Below, one piece after another: positions 10,805 through 26,834 of a stretch of DNA of 64,000 nucleotides (the first letter of the stretch is position 1; every line of letters starts with the position of its first letter). The translations under genes were made by a program, and so were the position numbers. Location: the NCBI GenBank assembly GCA_963514095.1, contig OY741285.1, positions 4,759,875 to 4,823,874 on the forward strand, written 5' to 3'. The DNA is from Eutrigla gurnardus. Lineage: Eukaryota; Chordata; Actinopteri; Perciformes; Triglidae. The notes below the pieces were generated by a model that searched no databases, was not told the DNA's origin, and saw only the letters and a program-made list of their open reading frames with translations.

Positions 10805-13654
10805 TTATTGTGCATTATTCCAGTGGGAAAACATGCAGACTAAAAACAGACCTGCAGCTGTGACATAGAAAATGAAGAAGACTTTGTTGATGGTTTTGGT
10901 GACTCTGGTCCAGTAGCCGGGCTTCCCTTCTTCCTTCCTGCTGTCGAGGAGCACAAGCAGCGTTTTCACCACCTCGCTCAGCTCGTCCTCCGTCTGCCGG
11001 CTGCTGCGACCCTGCAGACGTTTGTTTAGTCAGTGGTTAATCGGCGAGATTAAAAGAAAACATGCAAAGAAAAGATAGCACTGCCAGTTGTAACATGTAG
11101 CACATGCAACACGATTTAACCTGCAACGTTCACAAATGGTGCAGACAATTAGACATTTCTGTGCAACGTAAGCCCAACCTTCAGCTGTTCAATTGGTGTT
11201 TCATCAGCAGAAGCCTGGGCGATGCACGGAGTCCATTTCTTCTGCCCTGGACAGACATGTTAGACAAACAGGATCCAGTATTAGAAGTTATAAATGTGTA
11301 TTCAGAGAGTAACTCCTTTATGTAGCTTCTTCACCTCTGCACTCGTATGCAGAGTCTTTCTCCATCAGATGCATCACCAGGATCGTCTCCAGGAGGCTCA
11401 GCATCATCAGAGCAAAAATCCCGATGCAGTAGACGGCTGAAGGGAGAAAATCATCCATGTGGACACATGACCACACACTGAATCAGCATATCATCAGTGA
11501 GAGTTCATTAAAAAGGCGATACGTTTACCTATCAGTGGAATCCTGTCTGAAGAGGAAGGCAGGATGTCGTTGAGAAGGAGCTGCATCACGGTGACGGCGA
11601 GCAGCATGGTGACCTTGAAGCCGAGCTTCTCGCCGCCGCTGTCGGAGATCAGGAAGGAGGCCAAGTCCAGACACAAGAAGAACAGGACGGGTAGTATGAA
11701 GTTGACGATGTAGAGGAGAGACCGCCTCTTCATGGTGATCTGTGAAATGATGTGCAGGGTCAGGTGGTTCCTACTCCAGCATGTTTGAGGAAATAATAAA
11801 CCTCAGCAATGATGCAATAAACTTACTTACAGTGTAAATCATCACATCTTGTCTGAAATCAAACATGTCAACCGTTCTGTTGGTGACCGCCACGCTCATG
11901 AACAGCCACTCGTACTGGGTCCGCATCACCTCGCGAGACCACTCGGTGGCCTGTGACGAGTTGTGAAGGCGAACGAGCTGGATTTCTGCGACTGGGAAAT
12001 ATAAAAACAGAGGTTTCCTCCGGGGTCAACAAAACACAGAATGTATGTATAAATAAACCGTAATTATAAAAGAGTGAACCAGGAAGCTCATCACCAGAGT
12101 GTACCACGGACTTGAAGGAGAGGTTGCAGCTCTGTGTGTCGAAGGGGAATTTGTAAACGTGCATCCTGCAGGTGCTCACCAGCACCTGGTCGTCCTGAAC
12201 GTGGACCAAACCATTACTGCTAATGGTAATATGAGGACTTGGAGGGGCTTTGTCCTTCTCTGTCCTGTATGATAACACACACACACACACACACACACAG
12301 ACACAGAATTATGACAGCAATTCACCATTTTGTGTGCGTGAGTGGGCGTGCAGCTCTGTGTCCGTCCACGGCTAAACTCTCATTCTGCTGCAGCCAAATG
12401 CATGATATTCTGGGTGGCACTTTAATTGCCCGTTTTAAACATGTGGATGTGTGAGTGCGAGTGCATGAACATTGATTCACACTTACATTTCTTCAATAGT
12501 TATATCCGGCTGCCATAAAACCTCGGTCGGAAGAGAAACGGTCTTAATACCGCAAAAGTCATTTGGTTCCCAGTGAATGTGTTCGTTCTGCCAGTTCTAC
12601 GGAGGCAAACAAGTGGGAAGTCAGGAATATGATCGGAAATTATCAAACAAGTTATTCGAAAAATTATTTTCTCAGAGAAAACTCACCATGAAAATCCAAA
12701 CATAAGGAATGAATGCCTGGTCAATCTCCCTCTACAAACAAATATGTGTGGAAAACGTTCAAATGAATGAACAGACAGCAAATTCAACTTATATGTGAAA
12801 TCCCACTTTACTCACCACGTCTAGAATGGCATAGAGCACTACCTCCAGGGATACCCGGGTGGGGTGTTTGTGGTCTTTGACAGGCCGCGTCATGGAGTAC
12901 AGCTCATTGTCTTTGGTCAAGTTCAGGTAGTTTAAAATATCCTGATAGCTGCACACCGTCTCCGAGGACTCCCCGTCCACAGCTAAGAATATCAGGACAC
13001 GGAAATGCAGACGCCAATGTGTCAAATTACAACTTCACAACGCTCACTGCTCCTGAATTTAGCTTTCTGAAGTTTTTCATCAATTCGATAATAAAAAATA
13101 ATAAAATAATATCTGGTACTTGTGATCACAGTTGGCAGGCCGGTAATGTAGAGCACCAGCTCAGATACTCGACCGCTAAATTATGTTTGTTTTACTAGTC
13201 ACCTGAGTCTAATGAGGCTCTCCATTTGAGATCCATCTACCAGCAAATGCATGATAATACAATAATGGCCAGCAGCACTTAGAGCTGTCTGGAAAAATCC
13301 ATCACAGTTGCAACAAATTGAAGAGCCGTTGGCAACAGAATTTTTGCGATCACGTGTCCCTCTTTAATGTAATAATGAGCTGTAATACCCTAATAAGCAA
13401 TATTGCCAGTCTGAGCTGAGCTTAAAAACTTAAAAAAAAGTAAAATATTTTCCAATTAGTGCTTTAGCTATGCAGACAGTTTGAGTTTTTTTTTCATTAA
13501 CTGTTTATTTAACTGTTTAGACAAAAACTTTACTCTAAATCGAGATTTTTTCCTGAATTAATTCCACTAAAGCTGTTCACGTTGAGGTCAACAGGATGAA
13601 AGGAAACTTACCTGTGAGGAGGAGGAGCAGCAGGAAGAAGAAGCCAGAAAGCAT
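10805..13654 (-). CDS. Cys-loop receptor subunit 2 (5-HT3/ZACN-like)
   Basis: Ten exons: 13612-13654, 12816-12982, 12687-12731, 12487-12596, 12095-12264, 11831-11991, 11529-11739, 11335-11436, 11179-11246 and 10805-11011. They sum to 1284 nt and give 427 residues in one frame. Exon 1 is a signal peptide (MLSGFFFLLLLLLTG). The ligand-binding domain covers residues 15-232, with the Cys-loop (CRMHVYKFPFDTQSC) in exon 5 and the sequence FKSVVHS where 5-HT3A has FTSWLHT. Exon 7 (about 233-302) holds M1 and M2 with GGEKLGFKVT; Glu -1' predicts cation selectivity, and position 2' is Gly. M3 is followed by a very short cytoplasmic loop (ECRGQKKWTPC) and M4 (VFFIFYVTAAGLFLVC). The exon 5 donor is a weak GTGATG, and a short (TG)n precedes its acceptor. 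It should act as a plasma-membrane pentamer subunit. The ligand is unknown, and I favour a zacn-like identity over a serotonin receptor. Confidence 0.85.
12275..12299. repeat. (CA)n microsatellite beside receptor 2 exon 5 acceptor
   Basis: A 25-base CA run begins about ten bases outside the exon 5 acceptor. On the transcribed strand it is a (TG)n tract just upstream of the 3' splice site, in the same place as the much longer tract in receptor 6. Confidence 0.9.
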
Positions 13655-13704
13655 CTCAAGTGCAGCACCGATAACAATCCAAGGTCTGTGAGCAAATGTG
13701 CTGA

Positions 13705-13760
13705 TTCGAAATATTATCCTCACACTGGGAGAGGGCTGGGCGAAGCGAATGACCAACCCT
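13705..13760 (-). promoter_or_regulatory. Conserved proximal upstream block, receptor 2
   Basis: On the minus strand the block reads GGGTTGGTC, then GCCCAGCCCTCTCCCAG, then TGTGAGGATAATATTTC, about 55-105 bases upstream of the receptor 2 ATG. It matches the block ahead of receptors 1, 4 and 5 in sequence and spacing. Function is inferred from conservation between paralogues only. Confidence 0.4.
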
Positions 13761-14611
13761 TTGGTTTGATTTTTTTTTTTTTTTATCTCAGTCGTGTAAG
13801 TCAGCAGCTCCCACCCAGATGTAGATCCTTCAGGGTGTACTTCTGTACTCCTCCACAAAGAATTGTTTCTTACTGAAACGGTCGAGGGCAGGGGGGTCGT
13901 GACCTTCAGGTTTAAGATGCCAAACAACATCCCTGCTTTTCAACTCATCTCCCCATACATTTTCCCAACTGACCAACTGCTCTTAATCCTTGAAGTGTTT
14001 TCCTCTTGTAATACCCAATAATTCCTGTTAAAAAAACACTTCTGATGAAACATAATTTCACCCTTTTTGTGGGTTCACTGCTGCTCCTTGTGGCGGTTCA
14101 GGGCAGCAATGAGCTCTTTATGAATTAGGACACCAGCACTAGAAAACTAACAGGCCAACACGAATACACTCAAAACCCAGGACTGGGATTTATTTTAATG
14201 TTGTGAATAAAACCATGATCGTCACTACAGAGAAAAGTCGACAAAAGCTCAACATATAAGCGACAACCAGCCGAAAAAACAATCACGGGGACTTCGATTG
14301 GGAAACACAAGCACAGAGTACTTTTAGAAAATGAACACTTGAAATATATATGTTTAGTATAAGCAAACAGCAACACTTCAAAGGCATTTACTACATTGCA
14401 TTTCCACAAAAGAGAACCTCATATGAATTATAAGAGCTACACTTAAATAATAATATATTTTGCATTTTACATATCAAAGGCATATATAACTTTACTTTAC
14501 AACCAGACTGGTGTCACATGCTAGTACAGAGTATATAGCCACAATGGATTATTTATTTCTGTGGTTTAGACCTGAATTAGTAGGATAAGTACAGTTTTAA
14601 TCTCGTTGGTA

Positions 14612-18782
<4,171 letters not shown>

Positions 18783-18837
18783 GATGGCGCACAGAGGACC
18801 AGTATCCCCGTCCTCTCTGTGTTGTCTGGAAATCTTC

Positions 18838-18875
18838 GTGGCAGTAATAATATCACTGCCTTTCCTTGGGAAACG
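18838..18875 (-). promoter_or_regulatory. Diverged proximal upstream block, receptor 3
   Basis: The minus strand reads AAGGAAAGGCAGTGATATTATTACTGCC about 60-90 bases upstream of the ATG. The GGC.GTGATATTATTA core matches the equivalent part of the block at receptors 4 and 5, but the CCCTCT.CCAG half is degraded. Confidence 0.35.
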
Positions 18876-19429
18876 GATAAACAGACGTTAAGACCAACCC
18901 TCTCATTAGTCTAAATTATACAAACAAGTCTAATGCAACCAAGCTGCCAGGAACTGGCAACATCCTCACTACTTACCTCGCCTGTTAACAGATCAATTTG
19001 CCATGAAACGCCACTTTTGCTGCGGTTTGTATGCATTGTGTTCTTGGAAATCAGCACTTACGATATAGTTGCTAAATGGTTTCTTGCCCAAAGAACTTTA
19101 TTGTTTGTTTCGTTTGTATGATGTTTTCATAACCAGATGACATGAATGTTACTCCACCAGGGCATGAAATACAAGAAAACAGGACGCTTCTCAAACCTTG
19201 AAAGAAAAAACACATCTTCTTCAGAAAATGTGATCTGACAGGAGCCAACCACTTTACAACATGAACCCATATTGCTTTGTCATGATACAGTCAGATAAAA
19301 GTATCAAACTATGTTAAAATGCACCAGAATACAGGAAATGCCATTGACTGTGTTAACAGGTGATTATATTTTTATGCACAATATCTATCAGGTACTGGAC
19401 AAACATATCCTTTATTTGTGGTGTTGCAG

Positions 19430-20927
19430 GAAAGTCCAATCTAGAGATACAATCTAATACAGATACGATCAACTACAAAACCATACAGAAGGAGGACTCC
19501 AAGGTGGACCAGCTGAGGAAACATTTTCAAACCCAGTAGAAGACGGACAAGAGCTACGAAACCATACAGAAGCAGGAGTCGATAGTTCGCCTGATGAAAT
19601 CTTTTCAGATGCAGGAGCTGCAGATCCAACGGAGGGACAATGAAATCCTGCAACTCAGGAAAGACATGGAGGGTCTGTCTCAGCGGCTCACAGAGAAGAC
19701 AAACCTGCTTGTGAGAAAACAGGATGAACTCCTGGAGAGTTCAACCTGAGATAAGGAGATGAAAATAACATGTACTGCCAAGCACACCAATGAATCGTGT
19801 CCATGCAAATTTGACGGTCCTCACAAGTGACCCAGAAGTCAGTGGTCCTCACAACTGACAGAAACAAGAACTTGTGTGTGTTTGGATAAGGAGTGAAAAA
19901 AGAGATTTGGGTGTCTATTTATTTGTTAAAGTCAAGGCAATATGTGATACATAGATTGTGCATATCACACACTAAATAAAGACGTATAAATATTAGATGT
20001 CATATAAGCGTACTAGAATTTTACAATACAACCAGACCAGTCCATACAGTCTATATCTGTAAAACATGCAAACACTAGTTGCAAAATACGGAAAGACTTA
20101 ATATATATAAGTGTGTAAATAGCCTTTCAGCTCAAACAGTTAAATGATAATCATCTGTGGGTAGTCATAACAGTTACTCAATGATATGTTCATTATGCAG
20201 CAACGACCCCCTCTATGCATTTCATTCTCCAGACGTTTGACACTCTGGAAGCCGAGTTGAGGACAGAGCTGGCCGAGAAAGAAGAGAGCCGGGTGAGGAA
20301 CGTCCAACTGATGGAGGACCAGAGGAGGGAACTTGACGACAAGTTCCAAAAGGACCTGGCCAAGTCCCAGCAGAGGTCGGAGACAAGAATCCGCCTGCTG
20401 GAGACAAAAGTCCAACAGATGGAGGACGAGAAAAAGGAACTGGAGGACAAGTTCCAAAAGGACCTGGCCAAGAATGAAATGTTGACAACAAAGCTACACA
20501 AGGAGGAGGAGGAGAACAAACACCTGGTCCAGACAGTCCAGAGCTTGGAGACTTTGGTTGAACAGATTCACAGCGTTCAGGTGAAATCAATGGACAAGCT
20601 CACAAAGGCCCTGGACAACGAAGCAGAGAGCTGTAAGACAAAGACCTCGAGGACAACAGGATCCTGGAGAAGCTCTGTCTGAACATGAAGAAGAAGAGGA
20701 GAGGAATCTTCTTCTTCAGGACAAAGAACCAGGACGAGCAGGCAGTGCTGCAGAAGATGAAGGACAAGATGCACGAGAAGGAGAAGAAGAAGGAAGCCAA
20801 GCGGGAGAAGGAGGAGAAAGAACGTGAGGAGAAGCAGAAGAAGAAGGGTTTCTTGAGCTTCATGCACAGAACAAAGAGGCATGACGGCCACAAAAAGGTG
20901 GAGGAGGCTGCTGATTGTTCAACTTAG
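19430..20927 (+). pseudogene. Coiled-coil protein gene copy 1, frame-broken
   Basis: Unrecognised gene. Segment A (19430-19748) follows a good acceptor-like tract (ttgtggtgttgcag). It encodes a charged helix with phrases such as LMKSFQMQELQIQRRDNEIL, but an in-frame TAG lies at 19537-19539 where copy 2 has GAG. Segment B (about 20215-20682) is an open coiled coil with two related units (ELDDKFQKDLAK and ELEDKFQKDLAK) and LHKEEEENKHLVQTVQSLE. The frame shifts near 20632. The adjoining frame (20685-20927) carries a Lys/Glu-rich tail ending in GFLSFMHRTKRHDGHKKVE. A and B are separated by about 470 bases (19750-20220) without a clear splice donor. No catalytic or membrane motif is visible. Two independent lesions point to a relic. 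A conserved host function cannot be excluded, because heptad structure persists over long stretches. A trichohyalin- or golgin-like label would be only compositional. Confidence 0.5.
19748..20240. repeat. Left copy of a segmental duplication
   Basis: This stretch, beginning agataaggagatgaaaataa, recurs at about 26353-26840 with only scattered differences, including the phrases aagcacaccaatgaatcgtg, aatttgacggtcctcacaag and tactagaattttacaataca. The high similarity of non-coding DNA indicates a recent duplication over about 6.6 kb. It links the two coiled-coil gene copies. Confidence 0.85.
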
Positions 20928-21232
20928 GTTGGACAGTAGCACCCTTCATCCATCTACCTCACCTCTGTCCTGCCTAACCTCCAACGTAAAAGGGTTTTCT
21001 CCTGGTGCTCCCACAATATATACATATATATTATGTATATATGAAAAAAAAACACCCTTCATCCATCTACCTCACCTCCATCTCCTCCACTCTGTCCTTC
21101 CTCAACTCCAATGTAAATGCCTCACAGAGACGCTTCCACCCGTCCCTCTGTGTGGAGTTTGTATTTTCTCCCTGTGTCTGCATTTTTTTCCCCTGGTAGT
21201 CAGGTTTTTCCCACTAAACCAAAAAAAAAAAT

Positions 21233-21330
21233 CAGCAAGTTGACAATATAGAGGAGAGACCACCTCTTTATGGTGATCTGTGAAAGGATTGTTTGTCTGA
21301 TGGTTGATAATCCCACTTTAAATACTATGA
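21233..21330 (-). pseudogene. Remnant of a seventh receptor: edge of exon 7 plus flanking intron
   Basis: The first 40 bases match the 5' edge of receptor exon 7 on the minus strand, including the acceptor and the start of M1 (K-R-W-S-L-L-Y-I-V-N). The match continues into flanking intron sequence (ggttgataatcccactttaa) nearly identical to receptor 5 at 29056-29115. Exons for M2, M3 and M4 are absent; instead the sequence joins directly to the region downstream of the coiled-coil gene. A 16-base match to exon 5 (tgtatgacagacttga, about 21365) may be a further scrap. This is the deletion product of a duplicated coiled-coil plus receptor unit. Confidence 0.75.
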
Positions 21331-21369
21331 AGTGCACAGCTTGCAACAACGAGGTCATGTTCACTGTAT

Positions 21370-22184
21370 GACAGACTTGACGTGTGTGTGTGTGTGTCGT
21401 AAACACACAGGGTGCGTGTGAAGCGTCAGTGCAGTAGTACTGTGGTAGTAGTGCGTGTAGCTAGTGCATGTTGCATGCCACTTCTGCTTGCCTCCTTCTG
21501 CTTTCAGCTACAGAGGAGCAGAGTTTGTAAGTCTCCCCCTGCAGGTACCTCACGGTCCCAGGCTAAACTGTAGGAGATCATTAAGTGTCATTAAGTATAT
21601 AGTAGAATAAACCAAAACTGATTGTAAAGTGAAATCTGATAACATAAATATGAACTTTACCCAAATAACTGTTTTGTATGTATTTATTCCAGCAAAATGA
21701 GGATACATTGTCTAAAAGAAAACACACACACACACACATGCTTTACAGAAATGCTTCTTTCTAAAGTATATTCTTTCTACAGACTATGATGCTATAAATG
21801 CATGAAATTCGATGTATACCCATTTCATCAGTATGAGATTATTATGAAGATGAAGACAAAACAAAAATAGGACTCTGTATTTGAGATCCATCATCCAAAT
21901 ATGTAGCATCAACACAGGTCAATACGTATCTACCTGCAACAGACCAAGAACACCCTCGTTAAAGTAAATATTTCCGTTTACTGTTGAAACCAATACATCT
22001 TTTAGTTTAGCTGTAGTTGAAACCTAATTTAATTGTCCTCAAGCTGCTTTTTTGATTTACAGAATACGATTTTTCCTTAGAAAGAATTAATGTTCAGATT
22101 GAGGCTGTGAGATGTGTAAATAATAAAAATAGCAAATTATGTCTTTAAGCTTTCTGGGTGTAATCGTGTTGTTAGACTTAAGCT
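21370..22184. other. Intergenic stretch downstream of receptor 4
   Basis: No gene is recognised. It has short (TG)n and (AC)n tracts (about 21380-21397 and 21721-21740) and is otherwise A+T rich. Part is presumably receptor 4 3' UTR. Confidence 0.35.
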
Positions 22185-25100
22185 CTACTCATCTTCTGCA
22201 CTGATCCACATTAAAAAGATAAAAATTAAAAACAGAGTGGCAGCCGTGACATAGGAAACAAAGAAAACTCTGTTGATGATTTTAGTGACTCTGGTCCAGT
22301 AGCCGGGCTTCCCTCCCTCCTTCCTGCTGATGAACACAGTCGGTGGTTTCTCCACCTCCTCCGGCTCGACCTTCTCCGAGGCATCGGACTCCTCCGTCTG
22401 CTGGCTGCTGCTGCCCTGCAGACGTGGTTTGGTAGACGATTAAATGTGATTGTGGTTAATATAAATGAGTCCTTCACAACACAACTCTAACCTCTTTGGC
22501 CACCGACAGCTCTTCAGATGTTTCCTCAACAGACACGTCATAGATGCAGCAACTGGGAGTCCACTTCTTCAACTCTGCAAGGATATGTTTGATTCAACGA
22601 ATGCAGAGTCGAATACGAGGTTTGTAGAATTTAAGCTTCATCTCACCTCCACAACAGTTACACAAGTTGGCTTTACTGTGTTTGTCCCCACCGTACTCAC
22701 TCAGGTTCTGGTCTTCATCTGCTTTGGCGTCTTTCTCCAACAGATACATCACCAAAATCGTCTCCAGGAGGCTCAGCATCATCAAACCAAAGATCCCAAT
22801 GCAGTAGACGGCTGAAAGGGAGAAGGCACCGTCATCAATGTGGACAAACAACCACACGTTGACTCAAGATATACACGGTTCTGCAGCTTCTTCACCTATC
22901 AGGGGAATCCTGTCGGAAGAGGAAGGCAGAATCTCATTGAGAATGAGCTGCATCACGGTGACGGCGAGCAGCACGGTGACCTTGAAGCCGAGCTTCTCGC
23001 CGCCGCCGTCGGAGATCAGGAAGGAGGTCAAGTCAAGGCCAAAGAAGAACATGATGGGCAGCAAGAAGTTGACGATGTAGAGGGCAGAGCGCCTCTTCAT
23101 GGTGATCTGTGAAGGGTGAAAAGATGTTTACAGTGACTACAGATAATAAAGAAAATATGTTATACAACAGCGGAAATGTAATAAAATATAGAGACTCACA
23201 AAATGGTGCTACTTCAGTTATGTACTAGAAACGGAACATAAATGTGTACTTTCCAACCGTGCATGCCTTACCGTGTAGACCAGCATGCTTTGCATGTAGC
23301 CAAAGCTGTTGACTTCTTCCTTGTGTATGCTCATGTTGATGAAGAGCCACTCGGACTGGGTCATCATCCTGCGAGACCAGTAGTTGGTCCAGGTGGAATC
23401 AACTAACTGATCTAACTGCACGTCGTCATCTGTGAGGTTTATACAGCATATTAAAAACACATAAATATATACGTATATGCATTTGCAAAAGAGGTTAACC
23501 GCTCACCAAAGTGTATGATGGACTTGAAGGAGAGGTTGCAGTTCTGAACATCGAAGGGGAATTTGTAGACTCTCATCTTGCAGTTGCTGACCACCACCAT
23601 GTGGTTCCTGAGGACGACTCCGCCATATGAGCTCAGCATGAGGAAAGGAGTCGGGAGAGCCTTGTTCTTCTCTGTCCTGTATGACAACAAACAAATACTT
23701 TTACACATAATACACTATCTGCAATAGTATACGGCACACCCAGTTTTTCCCATTATTTCTTTAAATATAGAAAACGTTTGATCATATCACAAATCTGCTT
23801 GTTCACACACCTTGTACAATAAAACTCACACTGATTAAAATATTTGGCAATACTTCATTATTGCATAATTACAATGTTAATATTTTGCATTTTATTGGGA
23901 ACCAATTGAATAAAGGGCAGCCACTGGCAGCTAAGGAAGACCTACAGAAAATACGGCGGTAACAACTTTGCATTCAGGATGAACATTGAGAAGAAATTAC
24001 ACAATTATACACAATTATACTTTAAAAGTGAGACTAGTCACTCATGAAAAATAAATAACACAATCTTCCTTTTAAAGATGAAAACTTCAATTCAGAAGCA
24101 CCAAATAGCTCAATTAAATACACTGAGGGGTTTTGCTTATTGCTTATGTTTAAAATTTAGATAAACATTGCTTAGTTATGGATACTCTTCACTAGTTCTA
24201 TGTTAAACTACACGTTTGACCATTTTGCACACACATATCCAACTTACATCTCTTCAATTGTTAGATCTGGCTTCCAGATTGCTTTAGCAGGAGGATAAAT
24301 TCTGTAAATACCACAAAATTCTTTAGAATCCCAAGAAAAGTCTTCATCCCTCCACATCTACAGAGGGAAAACAAGCGGAAATGCATTGAAACAGATGTTT
24401 CCCCAACAGAGTGAGTGGTGGATATTAATTCAATCACAAATGTGACTCACCACATCCACCCAAATGTAAGAAACAAATTTCTGCTCCTTCTCGTTCTATG
24501 GGAAAATAAATATGAGGCCTTGAGCACTGACATTAAACAGTTTAAATACAAGTGAGTGAACATACGAGTTTGTATGAAACAGCTTTGAATCGTTCAGATA
24601 CTAAACAGTATTTTATTGATCCTAATTCAGTTATGATAAAGAGCAGAACTTCCAATATTTACTGATACATACTAATGAGTCAAAACTACAAGCGGCCACA
24701 TGGTGGTGCTGTCATCACCAAAAACAAATCATTTGCTCCTTGGCCCATGGACTAATTTCCCAGGAGATACAATAATACATCGCAGACAAACAGAGATATG
24801 GATCTAATACAACTTCCTCGAAAGAAAATGATAATCGTAATTCTACTTACCACATCTAAAATGGCATAGACTAGCACATCCAGGTCTACCCGCAAGGGGG
24901 ATCCAGCTTTGCCAGGCCGGATCATGGCGTTCTCATTCATTTGGGTCATGTTCAAGTGCTTTAAAACGTCCCGATGGGTGCAGTCACTGTTGGAGGATTT
25001 CCAGTCTACAATGAAAACACCACCTCCATTAGGTCCTGAAACATTGTAAAATGCAATAATAGCCGAATCCATTTCCCCTCCTCTGTTCATGTGAATGAGG

Positions 25101-25893
25101 CCGAGACCATGGCTTTATTAGCATGAGAAAAATTATAGGTACATTTTGTAATTTCATCCAGAGGAAGAGCCTGCCTCAGATCCCATTTCAATTCAGTTAA
25201 AAAACAATTTGTCCCCGGGGGCAATTAAGGGCAGAGTAGCTGTACGAGAATAAAATATTAGATGAATATATCTTCTGTCTTTTTAATATATAATATATAT
25301 ACATAATATATATTTATATATTATATATGAGAAGAATCCATCAGTGTTGCCCAGAAATGTCTCAACAACTGTCGGACAGATTGCCATGAAATCTGGTTTG
25401 ATGTTCAAAAGATTGTAACTGTTACTTGAATTGGTGATCCCTACATGTTCCTTTATTAGGCCAAAAGGGCTTCAAGAAACATAAACATTTCTAAAAAAGT
25501 TTAAAAACATATAATTACTGTGCACTTTTGTAGTTTATTTTCTGTACATACCTCCCTCATCGTGCTGATAGTTCTTCAGTTTTTCTGAGTAATTGAAGAA
25601 AGGACTTCCATCTGACAGAAAAAAAGTGTGAATGGGATTTATTTGTTTGTAAAATGGAAATTAAAAAAAAATTCAACAGCAGCATCTTTTCCCTCATTAA
25701 TTTTTAATTGTCAGCTTACCACACTGTGGAAAGAGATATTGCTTAAGTTTTTTTATATATATTTAATTTTAAGAAAACTTAATTCACCTCCATTGTATTG
25801 GGAAAAGCAACATCAATTCACACCACACATCATCCAGAAATGTTCCAGTTTACCTGTGACGAGGAGCAGAAAGAGGAAACCTGAAAGCATCAT
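22185..25893 (-). CDS. Cys-loop receptor subunit 4 (5-HT3/ZACN-like)
   Basis: Eleven exons: 25854-25893, 25552-25611, 24851-25005, 24451-24495, 24248-24357, 23507-23676, 23272-23429, 22896-23106, 22647-22811, 22492-22574 and 22185-22415. They sum to 1428 nt (475 residues). Signal peptide is MMLSGFLFLLLVTG. As in receptor 3, an extra small exon 2 (GSPFFNYSEKLKNYQHDEG) precedes the ligand-binding domain. The Cys-loop is CKMRVYKFPFDVQNC, followed by FKSIIHF, again without the loop B Trp. M1 is YIVNFLLPIMFFFGLDL. M2 has GGGEKLGFKVT with Gly 2' and Glu 20' (LNEILP). After M3 the loop has a cysteine cluster (NLCNCCGELKKWTPSCCIYD). The last exon encodes M4 (VFFVSYVTAATLFLIF) and the C-terminus SAEDE. 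The frame is open throughout. The ligand is unknown. Confidence 0.85.
25340..25445. repeat. Dispersed teleost repeat fragment in receptor 4 intron
   Basis: The phrases tgtctcaacaactgtcggac, agattgccatgaaatctggt and ttggtgatccctacatgttc belong to an interspersed repeat common in percomorphs. Related fragments occur at about 33380-33640 and 52925-53135. A short AT-rich palindromic tract (about 25285-25330) lies beside it. Confidence 0.55.
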
Positions 25894-25939
25894 GACTGCG
25901 AGAGGTCGACGAGCATCTCCGGCTTCTCCGCGACTGTTT

Positions 25940-26000
25940 AAAGCAATAATAATATCACCGCCTTATACTGGCAGAGGGATGGGCCAGCCCTTTATTATTA
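25940..26000 (-). promoter_or_regulatory. Proximal upstream block with TATA-like element, receptor 4
   Basis: On the minus strand the sequence runs GGCTGGCCCATCCCTCTGCC, AGTATAAGGCGG, then TGATATTATTATTGC, about 50-105 bases upstream of the ATG. TATAAGG is the best TATA-like element in the whole array. Corresponding positions in the paralogues read TGTGAGG (receptor 2), TGCGAAG (receptor 1) and GATGAGG (receptor 5). If it is the true core promoter, receptor 4 may be the most strongly TATA-driven member. Confidence 0.4.
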
Positions 26001-26352
26001 TTTTTTTAATCTCATTAGCCTTAAAATGGAAACACACCTTCTGCAACAAAGCTCCCAGGTACGGTCAACACTACTGACACGTAACCACCTGTGCATTCAT
26101 TTTGATAACAAACAAAAAAGCTGTTTGATTCTTGCTTCCACAATGAATATACAAGTAATCTCAGGTGTCACAGATTACTGGAAGAAGTCAAGGTAAAATG
26201 CTCCCAGCTGCGACACCAACATGCTCTGTGTAAAATAGCTCAGCTTTCTATTTTAGGTGTGTTTCTACCTTAACATCCATGGTGAGACAGTGGTCCATCA
26301 GACAGCTTAGAACATCAAGTGCATATTAGAGATGCTGCAATCACACACAGAG

Positions 26353-26834
26353 ATAAGGAGATGAAAATAACATGTACTGCCAAGCACACCAATGAATCGT
26401 GTCCATGCAAATTTGACGGTCCTCACAAGTGACCCAGAAGTCAGTGGTCCCCACAACTGACAGAAACAAGAACTTGTGTGTGTTTGGATAAGGAGTGAAA
26501 AAAGAAATCCGGGTGTCTATTTATTTGTTTAAAGTCATGCCAATATGTGATACATAGATTGTGCATATCACACTAAATAAAGACATATAAATATTAGATG
26601 TTATATAAGCGTACTAGAATTTTACAATACAACCAGACCAGTCCATACTGTCTATATCTGTAAAACATGCAAACACTAGTTGCAAAATACGGAAAAGACT
26701 TAATATATATAAGTGTGTAAATAGCCTTTCAGCTCAAACAGTTAAATGATAATCATCTGTGGGTAGTCATAACAGTAACTCAATGATATGTTCATTATGC
26801 AGCAACGACCCCCTCCATGCATTTCATTCTCCAG
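26353..26834. repeat. Right copy of the segmental duplication
   Basis: Near-identical counterpart of about 19748-20230, with a few substitutions and one- to three-base indels. Here it precedes the segment A homologue, whereas in the left copy it separates segment A from segment B. The order of blocks has therefore been rearranged. Confidence 0.85.

Noticed and set aside
20140..20893. Leu/Ser/Phe-rich minus-strand open frames suggesting a membrane protein
   Set aside because: They are the complement of the Lys/Glu-rich coiled-coil segment, which gives hydrophobic-looking codons antisense.
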